In this document: piece by piece, positions 7,888 to 15,511 of the stretch
How the letters are laid out: each line of letters begins with the position of its first letter
Numbering within the stretch: position 1 is the stretch's first letter
Assembly: GCA_003167495.1 (NCBI GenBank)
Contig: PMSX01000096.1
Location: 1 to 64,000, forward strand
DNA length: 64,000 nucleotides
Reading direction: 5' to 3'
Source of the DNA: Bryobacterales bacterium
GTDB taxonomy: Bacteria > Acidobacteriota > Terriglobia > Bryobacterales > Bryobacteraceae
The notes under the pieces: generated by a model
Databases searched by the model: none
Seen by the model: the letters and a program-made list of their open reading frames with translations, nothing else
Told to the model about the DNA's origin: nothing
Translations under genes and position numbers: made by a program

Positions 7888-8826
7888 TCAGATAGGTGCG
7901 CGATAGCGACGCAGCCGGACCGCAGCGGCGAGTAAGAGTGCGGCGATGGCCAGGCCAATCCAGAGACCTGTCGTGGTCAGGAACTTGCCGGGAGTGAGTT
8001 GTGACAGCGGAATAAAATGCGGATCGGCCGGGGAGCGAATCGCTTCGGTAAACATTCCAATCAAGCGATATCCCAGCAGGGCGGCGAAATGCGTGGTGTT
8101 GAAAGCAATTTTCTCGAAGGCGCAGATGGCGAGCGGAGGAAACACCGCCCAGAGAAATGGGGCGCGCCGGGCCCAGCCGGAAACCAGCAGCAGCCAGCCA
8201 TAGATGGGCGCATGCCAGAGGGCCATCGCAGCAAGACAATAGAGCAGCACCAATTCGATCTCAAAGAACGGAACCTGTGCCCACAACATCGCGGTACCCA
8301 CGCCGCTGAGCAGCAGGACTGCGGCGCTCAGCAGCAGCATAGTCAGTTGCACGGCAAAGACGATGGCAAAGACGAACAAAGGCAGAACCACGAGCGGAAT
8401 GCTTGCCTTGGCGAGCACGGTGGCGAGATCGGAAACCGGCAACGACTTCCAGAACAAGATGCTGCGATCGCGCCGTTCGCCGTGCAACGCGTCGAGACAA
8501 TAGAACACCCCAATGATAAACGCGGTCAAGGCGAGGAGCATTCCTACGTGGCCGTACGGCATAACGAGCGCGGCGCGCTGCTGCGCCGGCTGCAGTGCTG
8601 CCAGTGCGCGCACGCTGCGCGGCAGACCAATCAGTGTGATCAAAAAGCCGAGCAACATGACGGCGCCGGCGCCGAGAGGCGCGATATAAGTGGAACGGTT
8701 CTCCCACAATTCGCGCCGCACCGACCAATACATGGGCCGAGTCGACATAGCCGGGGGTGCGTTTCTCGGTGGGTCGAAGCGAGACTCGGGGCCGAGCTCC
8801 GGCGCGGCATTCGATTGAGTGCTCAT
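7888..8826 (-). CDS. ABC-2 type transporter permease
   Basis: A 312-residue protein with a polar N-terminus of about 45 residues and roughly six hydrophobic membrane segments, for example LGAGAVMLLGFLITLIGL, MLLALTAFIIGVFYCLDAL and LWIGLAIAALLLAAAV. The sequence ERRDRSILFWKSLPVSD is typical of ABC-2 permeases of the YtrC/NatB type. Its start overlaps the ATPase stop by ATGA (8823-8826), so it is the membrane half of the same exporter. The ADO homologue starts 39 bases after its stop, so read-through into ADO-AAR is plausible. The substrate is unknown. Confidence 0.85.
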   Translation of the reverse strand: MSTQSNAAPELGPESRFDPPRNAPPAMSTRPMYWSVRRELWENRSTYIAPLGAGAVMLLGFLITLIGLPRSVRALAALQPAQQRAALVMPYGHVGMLLALTAFIIGVFYCLDALHGERRDRSILFWKSLPVSDLATVLAKASIPLVVLPLFVFAIVFAVQLTMLLLSAAVLLLSGVGTAMLWAQVPFFEIELVLLYCLAAMALWHAPIYGWLLLVSGWARRAPFLWAVFPPLAICAFEKIAFNTTHFAALLGYRLIGMFTEAIRSPADPHFIPLSQLTPGKFLTTTGLWIGLAIAALLLAAAVRLRRYRAPI

Positions 8827-9698
8827 GTTGCCGCTTCCTGGGTTGCGCCCGGCTGATTGCCGATGACGGCAACGAACACGTCGGCGATGTTGGCGGTGCG
8901 CACGTCGCCAAGCTCCGCGAGTTGCTGACGATCGACTTGATCGAACAGCAGGATGCTGCGACCGAACAGCTGGCGCTCGTGTATTGGCCTAAGCGCCCTG
9001 GCCGAGGCGAGCTGCTCGGGATGCACCGTCATTTCGAGATATCGCGACTCGAATTCCTCCATGCTGCAAGTAAGTACGATGCGGCCACGATTGATGAACA
9101 TCAGGTCTGTGAGGACGTGCTGAATCTCTTCCACCTGATGTGTCGTTACGAGGATGGTGCGGCTGCGATCAAAGTAGTCGTTCAGCAGTGAGTCGTAAAA
9201 CTGCTTGCGATAGAGGATGTCGAGGCCGAGTGTTGGCTCATCCAGCACGAGCAATTTCGCGTCAATGGCCATTACCAGCGCGAGATGCAGTTGGGCCACC
9301 ATGCCCTTCGACAATTCCCTAACCTTGCTGGCGCGCCCGATGGTGGTTTTTGCAAGAAAACGTTCCGCCTTCGTGCGATCGAATCGCGGATGCACGCCGG
9401 CAAAGTAGTCAAGCGTTTGCGAAACCCTGATCCAGCGGGGGAGCACGGCAACATCGGCAATGAAGCAGACGTCGCGCATGAGCTGATCGCGCTGGTTCCA
9501 GGGGTCGCGTCCGAGCACGTTCAGTTCTCCCTGATAGGGAGTAAGGCCGAGAATTGCGTTCAGCGCAGTGGTCTTGCCCGCGCCGTTAGGGCCAATGAGC
9601 CCGAGGATGCGGCCCTCTTCGACACGCAAATTGACGTTATCCAGCGCGATGGTTGTGCCAAAGGCTTTGCGGAGGCCTCGTGCTTCTATGCATGCCAT
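8823..9698 (-). CDS. ABC transporter ATP-binding protein
   Basis: The start at 9698 (MACIEARGLRKAFG) is preferred: it falls 4 bases after the GntR stop with AAGGAGG upstream; the longer frame to 9749 lies inside the GntR gene. The protein of about 291 residues has Walker A GPNGAGKTT, a slightly divergent signature ELSKGM in place of LSGGQ, Walker B KLLVLDEPTLGLD and the switch His in VTTHQVEE. A C-terminal extension of about 80 residues is typical of the YtrB/CcmA-like ATPases paired with a GntR regulator. It powers the ABC-2 permease encoded next. Confidence 0.92.
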   Translation of the reverse strand: MACIEARGLRKAFGTTIALDNVNLRVEEGRILGLIGPNGAGKTTALNAILGLTPYQGELNVLGRDPWNQRDQLMRDVCFIADVAVLPRWIRVSQTLDYFAGVHPRFDRTKAERFLAKTTIGRASKVRELSKGMVAQLHLALVMAIDAKLLVLDEPTLGLDILYRKQFYDSLLNDYFDRSRTILVTTHQVEEIQHVLTDLMFINRGRIVLTCSMEEFESRYLEMTVHPEQLASARALRPIHERQLFGRSILLFDQVDRQQLAELGDVRTANIADVFVAVIGNQPGATQEAAT

Positions 9699-9702
9699 GG
9701 CT

Positions 9703-10089
9703 TCAGCGCTCCTCCTTGGCATCCGATGGGGATCGGTTTGCGCCAGCATCCAGCAGTTCTTGCGGTTTCAGACCGAGCCGATGAATGGTTGCGTAAACTC
9801 TGGGCCATTCTTCCGCCAGAAACTTCTGGCGTTCGCCCTCAAGTAGCAGGTTGTGCGCGCCGGGTTTAACGAACATGCCCATACCTCGCTTTTTTTCGAC
9901 AAGCTGCTCGTCGACCAGTTGCTGATAGCTTTTCAGGACCGTGAGCGGATTGACGCGGGATTCGGCCGCGACATTGCGTACGGAGGGCAGGGAATCGCCT
10001 TCTTTGAGCACGCCATCGAGTATCATGGCGACGACACGGTCGCGAAGCTGGCGATAAATCGGCTGACTGTCGTTCCATTCCCCGCTCAT
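9703..10089 (-). CDS. GntR-family transcriptional regulator, YtrA type
   Basis: A 128-residue protein: N-terminal winged helix-turn-helix (PIYRQLRDRVVAMILDGVLKEGDSLPSVR, then a recognition-helix region around VNPLTVLKSYQQLVDE) and only a short C-terminal tail, the layout of the YtrA subfamily. YtrA proteins repress the ABC transporter operon they head. The gene is first in the GntR-ATPase-permease-ADO-AAR block, and an 18-bp palindrome lies about 45 bases upstream of its start, consistent with autorepression. The effector is not predictable. Confidence 0.9.
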   Translation of the reverse strand: MSGEWNDSQPIYRQLRDRVVAMILDGVLKEGDSLPSVRNVAAESRVNPLTVLKSYQQLVDEQLVEKKRGMGMFVKPGAHNLLLEGERQKFLAEEWPRVYATIHRLGLKPQELLDAGANRSPSDAKEER

Positions 10090-10134
10090 CCTGTGTTGCT
10101 CTTGCGCTGGCTCAAACGCACATTACGCTCTACT

Positions 10135-10152
10135 GTTATAGTTAACTACAAC
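10135..10152. promoter_or_regulatory. Candidate GntR/YtrA operator palindrome
   Basis: GTTATAGTTAACTACAAC is an 18-bp palindrome with a single mismatched pair and a perfect TAGTTAACTA core. It lies between the divergent GntR gene (start 10089) and the plus-strand gene at 10260, in an AT-rich stretch that could overlap a -10 element. Symmetry, spacing and the adjacent dimeric regulator support an operator; binding is inferred. Confidence 0.55.
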
Positions 10153-10259
10153 ACTAAACTAATTGCAAGCTTTTTTTCGCGCCCATTTTCAGGCCATTCC
10201 TATCTAGAGTTCGCCGTAGCCGGCCACACATAGTTTCTGAGAGTCTTTCCCGGACACGT

Positions 10260-10718
10260 ATGCGCAAATTCGCTCTTTCGACCGTTCTGATTCTTGCGTC
10301 CCTTCCCGTATCCGCCGGTCACATGGGCGCCCACGCTGAATATGTTGGCGGCACGCGGGCCGACATTCCGAGCAACAACAACGGCGACATCGAGGTGATG
10401 GATAACACCTACTTCATCTTTCTGTCGAAAAAGACCCAAATCAAAATTCCGTATGACCACATCAACCTGGTCGAATACGGACAGAAAGTGGACCGGCGCT
10501 ATCTGGCGGCCGCCGTCATCTCGCCCATCTTTATGCTGGCCAAATCCCGCCAGCATTTCCTGACGGTAGGATTTCAGGATGAGAACAGCCTCCAACAGGC
10601 GCTGGTTTTTCGCGTCGACAAGAGAGACATTCGTGTCGCGCTGGTGGCTTTGGAAGCGCGGACCGGGCAACAGGTACGCTACCAGGATGAGGAAGCGAGA
10701 ATTGCGGGGAAGGGATGA
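10260..10718 (+). CDS. Secreted hypothetical protein
   Basis: A 152-residue protein with a signal peptide (MRKFALSTVLILASLPVSAG) and a small, probably beta-rich mature domain (AEYVGGTRADIPSN, DIEVMDNTYFIFL, KTQIKIPYDHINLVEYGQKV) with one hydrophobic segment (YLAAAVISPIFML). The pattern resembles acidobacterial proteins of unknown function with a Bacterial-PH-like or PepSY-sized fold. The last codons overlap the start of the next gene (ATGA at 10715-10718), so they form a two-gene operon. I do not recognise a named family. Confidence 0.75.
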   Translation: MRKFALSTVLILASLPVSAGHMGAHAEYVGGTRADIPSNNNGDIEVMDNTYFIFLSKKTQIKIPYDHINLVEYGQKVDRRYLAAAVISPIFMLAKSRQHFLTVGFQDENSLQQALVFRVDKRDIRVALVALEARTGQQVRYQDEEARIAGKG

Positions 10719-11320
10719 GGTGTCTGCTGTGCGCTTTGCTATTCGCCGCGTCGCTTCTCCCACAGGAGACCAAGCCGAGCAGCGGCGCCAGCAGCAACGT
10801 GGAAAGCCTGCTCGATGTCAGGCGCATATATGTTGGCCAACTCGCTGGCGGAGCGCAAGCCACGGCGCTACGCGAACTTATTATTGCCAGCCTGGATTCC
10901 ACAAAGCTCTTCATCCTCACTGACAACGAAACACGCGCCGACGCCGTTCTCAAAGGGGCGGCGGACGATAAAACCTTCACCGAGACGTTTGACACGTACG
11001 AAGGCATGAGCGGCCACGACGCAGTGGGTAAAACAGGCAGTGCGCTCACAACCAAGGTTGGCACTCTGGCCGGCGGCAGTACCTTGAGCGACAACGAATC
11101 TCATCACAGCAGGGAGCGGAAACACGAAGCATATGCGAGCGTGCGGTTGTGCAACAAAGATGGCGACGTCTTGTGGTCTACCACGCAGGAAAGCCTGGGC
11201 GCGAAGTTCCGCGGCGCCAGCGCCGATGTCGCGGCAAAAATCGCCCACCAAATGCAACTCGACTACCAGCGCGCGCGCCGCACCGAAGAACCCGAAGCTC
11301 CACCCGCTCCGAAACAGTAG
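10715..11320 (+). CDS. Secreted hypothetical protein, operon partner of the previous gene
   Basis: A 201-residue protein with a signal-peptide-like N-terminus (MRCLLCALLFAASLLPQ). The domain from about residue 35 to 185 has the pattern of small periplasmic proteins that measure nucleotide or envelope components in the CsgG/TolB-N style (VRRIYVGQLAGGAQATALRE, IIASLDSTKLFILTDNETRADAVLKG, VRLCNKDGDVLWST). The middle is low-complexity, rich in Thr, Ser, Gly and His. Start and upstream stop overlap as ATGA. The CsgG-like reading is tentative. Confidence 0.7.
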   Translation: MRCLLCALLFAASLLPQETKPSSGASSNVESLLDVRRIYVGQLAGGAQATALRELIIASLDSTKLFILTDNETRADAVLKGAADDKTFTETFDTYEGMSGHDAVGKTGSALTTKVGTLAGGSTLSDNESHHSRERKHEAYASVRLCNKDGDVLWSTTQESLGAKFRGASADVAAKIAHQMQLDYQRARRTEEPEAPPAPKQ

Positions 11321-11953
11321 CTATTTTCGAACTCGCAACACCTTCCGGTGAGACGTTTCCCCGTGCAGTAATTCCACATTACTCTTCGGCACCTTGAACC
11401 ATCTCGCCAACACGTCGCGCAATTCTTCGTTCGCTTTGCCTTTATCCGGCACAGCGGCAACCCTGACCTTCATAGCGCCGTCAGTGGTTACCCCAACCAC
11501 CTCACTGCGCGCAGCTCGTGGCACGGCTTTTACGTCAAAGGTCGCGACTCCATCGCGCGCCAGCAATTCACGCAAACGCGCCAGCTTGGGCTCTGCGTTG
11601 CCCGCAAGCTCACCAAGTTTCTTCATGAGATAGGCGGTGGACGATCCCTTCGCAATCACCTCTTCCACCAGACTCTTTTCCGGCAAACCATTGATGCGTT
11701 TTAGATCGGCGCCGGTAAGCACAAAAACCCGAATCGCCGCGTCGAAGGCCTTCAACGCACGAATGAGAGCCAACCCGATGGCTTCGGTAGGAATTCTCAA
11801 ATCGATCACGGCACACTGCGGGCGTTGTGTCTTCGCTTCTTCCAGGGCCGCCGCCGCTGTCGTCACCGCGATCGTTTCGTGGCCGCTTTCAGCAAGCAAC
11901 AGGCATCGTAGATCGAGTTGGTCTTTGTCGTCGTCCGCCAGCAGAATTTTCAT
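11321..11953 (-). CDS. Response-regulator receiver domain fused to DUF167 (YggU-like)
   Basis: A 210-residue protein in two parts. Residues 1-120 are a CheY-like receiver with acidic pocket Asp7-Asp9, phospho-acceptor Asp51 (CAVIDLRIP), Thr79 (VLTGA) and Lys101 (IAKGSS). Residues 135-210 are a complete DUF167/YggU domain (VKAVPRAARSEVVGV, DKGKANEELRDVLARWF, VELLHGETSHRKVLRV). DUF167 proteins are normally stand-alone, about 100 residues, and of unknown function. The gene follows the membrane protein at 11958-12440 by 4 bases. No histidine kinase is near. The fusion looks real because one uninterrupted frame joins both domains with a normal linker. Confidence 0.85.
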   Translation of the reverse strand: MKILLADDDKDQLDLRCLLLAESGHETIAVTTAAAALEEAKTQRPQCAVIDLRIPTEAIGLALIRALKAFDAAIRVFVLTGADLKRINGLPEKSLVEEVIAKGSSTAYLMKKLGELAGNAEPKLARLRELLARDGVATFDVKAVPRAARSEVVGVTTDGAMKVRVAAVPDKGKANEELRDVLARWFKVPKSNVELLHGETSHRKVLRVRK

Positions 11954-11957
11954 CAGA

Positions 11958-12440
11958 TTAATTCACAAACGTAATCTGCGCAATCACCATCTTCGGCAGC
12001 GCCTGGTTCCAGCCGTCGGGCAAGCTGTCGAACGGCATGCGGAAGGACTTGGTAGCGCCGGGTTTGAGTGAACCCGGAGTACCCGCCCCGCCTACGATGC
12101 GCAACCGCTCGCGATGCACTTCACGGCCGTCCAGGCCATAAAACAAACAGTACACATCAATCGACTTCAATTCGCGCGGGCCGTTATTCGAGATATTGCC
12201 TAGAACTTCCACAACCTTCTGGTTCACCAGGTTTTCCGACGCCTGCATATTCACGTCGCTCAGCCCTAGGTTTGTCAGATACGCTTTTGCCTCGTGCGAT
12301 GCCGTGCTCGCCAGCGTTTTCGGCGCGGGCCGGTTCAAATAAAGGACGCCGCCCAGCAGCGCCAGGACCGCCACCGCGGCCATAAGAAGCGGCACTAGCG
12401 GCACGGGTTTCTTGTTCGGTACCGCGCTAGACGATGACAT
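11958..12440 (-). CDS. Single-pass membrane protein with FxLYD-like extracytoplasmic domain
   Basis: A 160-residue protein with a short cytoplasmic N-terminus, one membrane segment at about 14-36 (VPLLMAAVAVLALLGGVLYL) and an outer domain with the pattern VVEVLGNISNNGPRELKSIDVYC, then GTPGSLKPGATKSF. That 'new term - difference - LKPG' arrangement is typical of FxLYD/DUF2393-type Ig-like domains. It precedes the receiver-DUF167 gene by 4 bases and is probably co-transcribed with it. The role is unknown. Confidence 0.75.
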   Translation of the reverse strand: MSSSSAVPNKKPVPLVPLLMAAVAVLALLGGVLYLNRPAPKTLASTASHEAKAYLTNLGLSDVNMQASENLVNQKVVEVLGNISNNGPRELKSIDVYCLFYGLDGREVHRERLRIVGGAGTPGSLKPGATKSFRMPFDSLPDGWNQALPKMVIAQITFVN

Positions 12441-12516
12441 GGCCTACAGCAAGTCTAACGCGGCCACGCCGGGCGAAAGACGAGGCTTAAGATTCATTTG
12501 TCTTCACGGCCGCCGA

Positions 12517-13572
12517 ATGCATCCAAGAAAAGTGAAGACGTTCACGCGCGCAAAAAAAAATGGACGAAAGTTTCTGAACCCGGTGGAAACCCCCATGGGT
12601 TTCTTAGGCATGATGCCAAAGGTGCTTGTTCTTTATTTGAGAAACAAAGACGAGCGGTTTCCACGGCGGCCACTGGGCCCGTTTCGCACTGACTCGCGCG
12701 TATACGAGCGGCCGCCAACCAGCGGATTGCGTGTCACTTGGCTGGGACACTCGTCGATGCTGATCGAAATCGACGGACTGCGTTTGCTCGTTGATCCGGT
12801 TTGGGACAAGCGCGCTTCGCCGTTCAGCTGGATGGGGCCGAAGCGATTCTTTCCAGCGCCCCTGGCACTAGAGAATCTGCCACCTATAGATCTGGTGCTG
12901 ATCTCGCATGACCACTACGATCATTTGGGAGGAGAGACCATCACAAAATTGGCGCGACTTGCTGCAATCGAGAAAGCTCGCTGGGTGACATCAGTCGGAG
13001 TTGGAGCAGAGTTGCGTGACTTCGGCGTGCGGGAGGAGGCGATCACAGAACTGGATTGGACTCAATCAGTGATAGTAAAGAGTGAGCGCAGTGGAGCGGA
13101 ACTCACAGTGATAGCTCTGCCCGCGCGGCACTTTTCCGGACGGAGTTTTTGGAATCGTTTCGAAACGCTATGGTCTTCCTTTGTTCTAAAGGGAAATCGG
13201 CACAACATCTACTACGGCGCGGACTCAGGAATGTGGGATGGCTTCACGGAGATCGGCGCGGAGTATGGACCATTCGATCTGACAATGCTGGAGGTAGGAG
13301 CTTACAACGAACTTTGGAAGGCAATCCATATGGGACCCGATGGCGCCACGCAAGCGTTTGCGGCGATGGGTGCAACGGGATTACTCATGCCCATACATTG
13401 GGGGTTGTTTGAATTGGCGCCCCACGCGTGGAGACAGCCTATAGAAAGAATCACGGAATTGGCGGACAAATTTGGCATGAAGCTTTGGAGTCCCGAGCCA
13501 GGTGTGCCGACCGAGGTCGTTGCCGGCGAGGAGCGCCGATCGGATTGGTGGCGCGCTTCTCACTTCAAATAG
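12517..13572 (+). CDS. Metallo-beta-lactamase-fold hydrolase, UlaG/NAPE-PLD-like
   Basis: A protein of about 351 residues with the metal site HDHYDH at 131-136, WLGHSSMLIEIDG near 75 and GADSGMWDGF, the signature of the UlaG-like branch. This branch includes NAPE-phospholipase D and many bacterial lactone or phosphodiester hydrolases. The N-terminal KKNGRKFLNPVETP fits the usual 'K.xKFxNP' opening of the branch, which is why the start at 12517 is chosen over 12412, which would overlap the divergent membrane-protein gene. No strong ribosome-binding site is visible. The 3' end overlaps the convergent regulator gene by 13 bases. The substrate is unknown. Confidence 0.85.
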   Translation: MHPRKVKTFTRAKKNGRKFLNPVETPMGFLGMMPKVLVLYLRNKDERFPRRPLGPFRTDSRVYERPPTSGLRVTWLGHSSMLIEIDGLRLLVDPVWDKRASPFSWMGPKRFFPAPLALENLPPIDLVLISHDHYDHLGGETITKLARLAAIEKARWVTSVGVGAELRDFGVREEAITELDWTQSVIVKSERSGAELTVIALPARHFSGRSFWNRFETLWSSFVLKGNRHNIYYGADSGMWDGFTEIGAEYGPFDLTMLEVGAYNELWKAIHMGPDGATQAFAAMGATGLLMPIHWGLFELAPHAWRQPIERITELADKFGMKLWSPEPGVPTEVVAGEERRSDWWRASHFK

Positions 13573-13838
13573 GCTCTGAGTGCATAAACAAGATCGTCCG
13601 CGGCCTGTGCCTGATCGTCGGTCGGCGTGACCTTCGGATCAAGAACGTGAAAACGGATATGCCCCTCGATCACCTCTGCCATTAGTGAGTCCATCGCTCC
13701 CCGGCAAGCCGAAATCGTGTGAAGGATATCCGAGCATTCCGCTTCCTGGTCAAGCGCCCGCTCTATTGAATCGACTTGCCCGCGGATGCGCCGAACACGA
13801 TTCAACAACTTCTTTTTTTCTTCTGCCGTATGAGCCAT
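13560..13838 (-). CDS. Metal-responsive repressor, RcnR/FrmR/CsoR (DUF156) family
   Basis: A 92-residue all-helical protein starting MAHTAEEKKKLLNRVRRIRG; the longer frame to 13994 is rejected because this start has the family length and an AGGA upstream. It carries His3, Cys35, His60 and His64, the complete set of metal ligands described for the Ni/Co sensor RcnR; CsoR would have a second Cys and FrmR a Glu at 64. The family binds G/C-tract palindromes and releases DNA on metal (or formaldehyde) binding. Such a site, 13864-13883, lies 25 bases upstream, between this gene and the divergent porin. Ni/Co sensing is inferred from ligands only. Confidence 0.88.
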   Translation of the reverse strand: MAHTAEEKKKLLNRVRRIRGQVDSIERALDQEAECSDILHTISACRGAMDSLMAEVIEGHIRFHVLDPKVTPTDDQAQAADDLVYALRAYLK

Positions 13839-13863
13839 AAAAAGAGTCCTGCCGCCCTTTACA

Positions 13864-13883
13864 ATATACCCCGGCGGGTATAT
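13864..13883. promoter_or_regulatory. Candidate RcnR/CsoR-type operator
   Basis: ATATACCCCGGCGGGTATAT: 8-bp arms ATATACCC/GGGTATAT around CGGC. AT flanks around a C/G tract are the hallmark of DUF156-repressor operators. It lies between the divergent regulator (start 13838) and porin (start 13975), so one site could control both. Confidence 0.7.
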
Positions 13884-13974
13884 CATCGTAACAGAGTGAA
13901 GCCGACCATGGAGACAGATACTGAAGAACCAACTCATAAACGGAGACCGCGTTTCCAAAGTCCACCTTGGATCA

Positions 13975-15357
13975 ATGGTTCGCTTGGGCATCATCCTGCT
14001 TCTGCTGAGTGCCGGTCGTGTCTCAGCGCAAGAACAGCCGCAGACGCCCGACCCCCAAGCGCCCGCGGATGCTCCGGTCTCTTCTGAGTGGTGGAACCTC
14101 TTCTACCAGGCAACGTCGATTGGGCAGTACCATGGCACCTTTCACTCCCCCTATGAAGATGCCTTTAGTCTGCAAGACTATCCGGAACGCGACGCATCCA
14201 TTACCACGACGCTCTTCTTAGGCCTGCGGCTGGGAGAAAATACGCAACTGTATTTCGACCCGGAGATTGCCGGAGGCCGCGGATTCAGCGGCGTCAACGG
14301 CCTTGCCAACTCTTCCAACGGCGAACTCCCACGAGTGGCGACAGCCGAGCCGAAGCCCTATCTCGCACGCCTCTACATCACTCACGATTTTGGATTTGGC
14401 GATGAGAAGGAGTCTGTCGATAGCGACGAGAATCAACTCGCCGGCGAACGCCCGATGAAACGCTATACCATCGTTGTCGGCCGTTTCACGTTAACAGACT
14501 TCTTCGACAACAATCGGTATTCGCACGATCCGCGCACTCAGTTTATGGGCTGGGCGGTGATGTACAACGGCGCATGGGACTATGCGGCCGACGTGCGTGG
14601 CTATACCTGGGGTTGGATGCATGAGCTTCATATGGGTAACTGGTCTCTGCGTTATGCCAGCGCCGCCATGCCAAAAGTAGCTAACGGGTCGCAGTTTGAC
14701 CGGCGTTTATTTGTCAATCGCGGCGACGTATTCGAGGCAGAACGCCGTTTTACGATTAACAAACATGCGGGAGCGATTCGCGTGCTGAACTACGAAAACC
14801 ACGCCGACGCGGGTACGTACGCCAAGTCTATTCTTCTGGCAGAACAGACCCACACAGTGCCTGATATCACATTGACACGGAAGAATGGAACTCTGAAATA
14901 CGGATTCGGCGTTAGCATGGATCAAGAAATCACCAAAGCTTTCGGCGTTTTTTCGCGCCTCGGCTGGAACGACGGCAAGACCGAGAGCTTCGCCTTTACG
15001 GCTATGGATCGCTTGGCTGCGGGAGGCATATCGCTCGGCGGCACGCGCTGGCACAGGTCTAACGACACTGTCGCCACGGAACTCACAGTCGGAGGCATCT
15101 CCGGCGTTCACGCACTGTATCTGGCAATGGGAGGACATGATTTTTTGATCGGCGATGGTCACCTGGAGTACGGGCCCGAGTATGTCTGGGAGACGTATTA
15201 CAGTGCTCGGGTATACCGAGGAATCTTTGCCAACGTCGATCTTCAGCATGTGGCCAACCCCGCCTACAACCAACAGCGTGGCCCTGTTTGGATACCTTCT
15301 ATTAGAGTCCACATCGAATTTGGAAAGCCTGATTTTGTGAAGCACACCAAATCCTGA
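13975..15357 (+). CDS. OprB-type carbohydrate-selective porin family protein
   Basis: A 460-residue outer-membrane protein with a signal peptide (MVRLGIILLLLSAGRVSAQ) and an OprB-like barrel: VVGRFTLTDFFDNNRYSHDP, then TQFMGWAVMYNGAWDYAAD and VRGYTWGWMHELHMGNWSLRY. These 'GK.T..D.FD.N.Y..DPR.QF' and 'GAWDYA.D.RGYT' blocks are diagnostic. Such porins pass sugars or other small solutes. It diverges from an RcnR-type repressor, so its solute may be a metal complex instead. No AxxA-rich N-terminal coiled coil or SLH domain is seen. The ribosome-binding site is weak (GGATCA just before ATG). Confidence 0.85.
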   Translation: MVRLGIILLLLSAGRVSAQEQPQTPDPQAPADAPVSSEWWNLFYQATSIGQYHGTFHSPYEDAFSLQDYPERDASITTTLFLGLRLGENTQLYFDPEIAGGRGFSGVNGLANSSNGELPRVATAEPKPYLARLYITHDFGFGDEKESVDSDENQLAGERPMKRYTIVVGRFTLTDFFDNNRYSHDPRTQFMGWAVMYNGAWDYAADVRGYTWGWMHELHMGNWSLRYASAAMPKVANGSQFDRRLFVNRGDVFEAERRFTINKHAGAIRVLNYENHADAGTYAKSILLAEQTHTVPDITLTRKNGTLKYGFGVSMDQEITKAFGVFSRLGWNDGKTESFAFTAMDRLAAGGISLGGTRWHRSNDTVATELTVGGISGVHALYLAMGGHDFLIGDGHLEYGPEYVWETYYSARVYRGIFANVDLQHVANPAYNQQRGPVWIPSIRVHIEFGKPDFVKHTKS

Positions 15358-15511
15358 ATGGGCGCCGCTGCGCTGGGCGTGAAATGCCACGAATTACTGT
15401 GATCTGCTAAAACTTCCGCTTCCACCGTAACTTTTGTGCACCATCGCGCGAACCTCAGGCTGGGACCTACGATTGGTACCCGGAAAACGCCTTTCTTGAG
15501 GAAAAACGAAA

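Noticed and set aside
8017-8856. 279-codon open frame on the plus strand, opposite the ABC permease
   Set aside because: Gln/His/Arg-rich, no family pattern, lies fully antisense to a convincing permease and overlapping ATPase; a codon-bias shadow.
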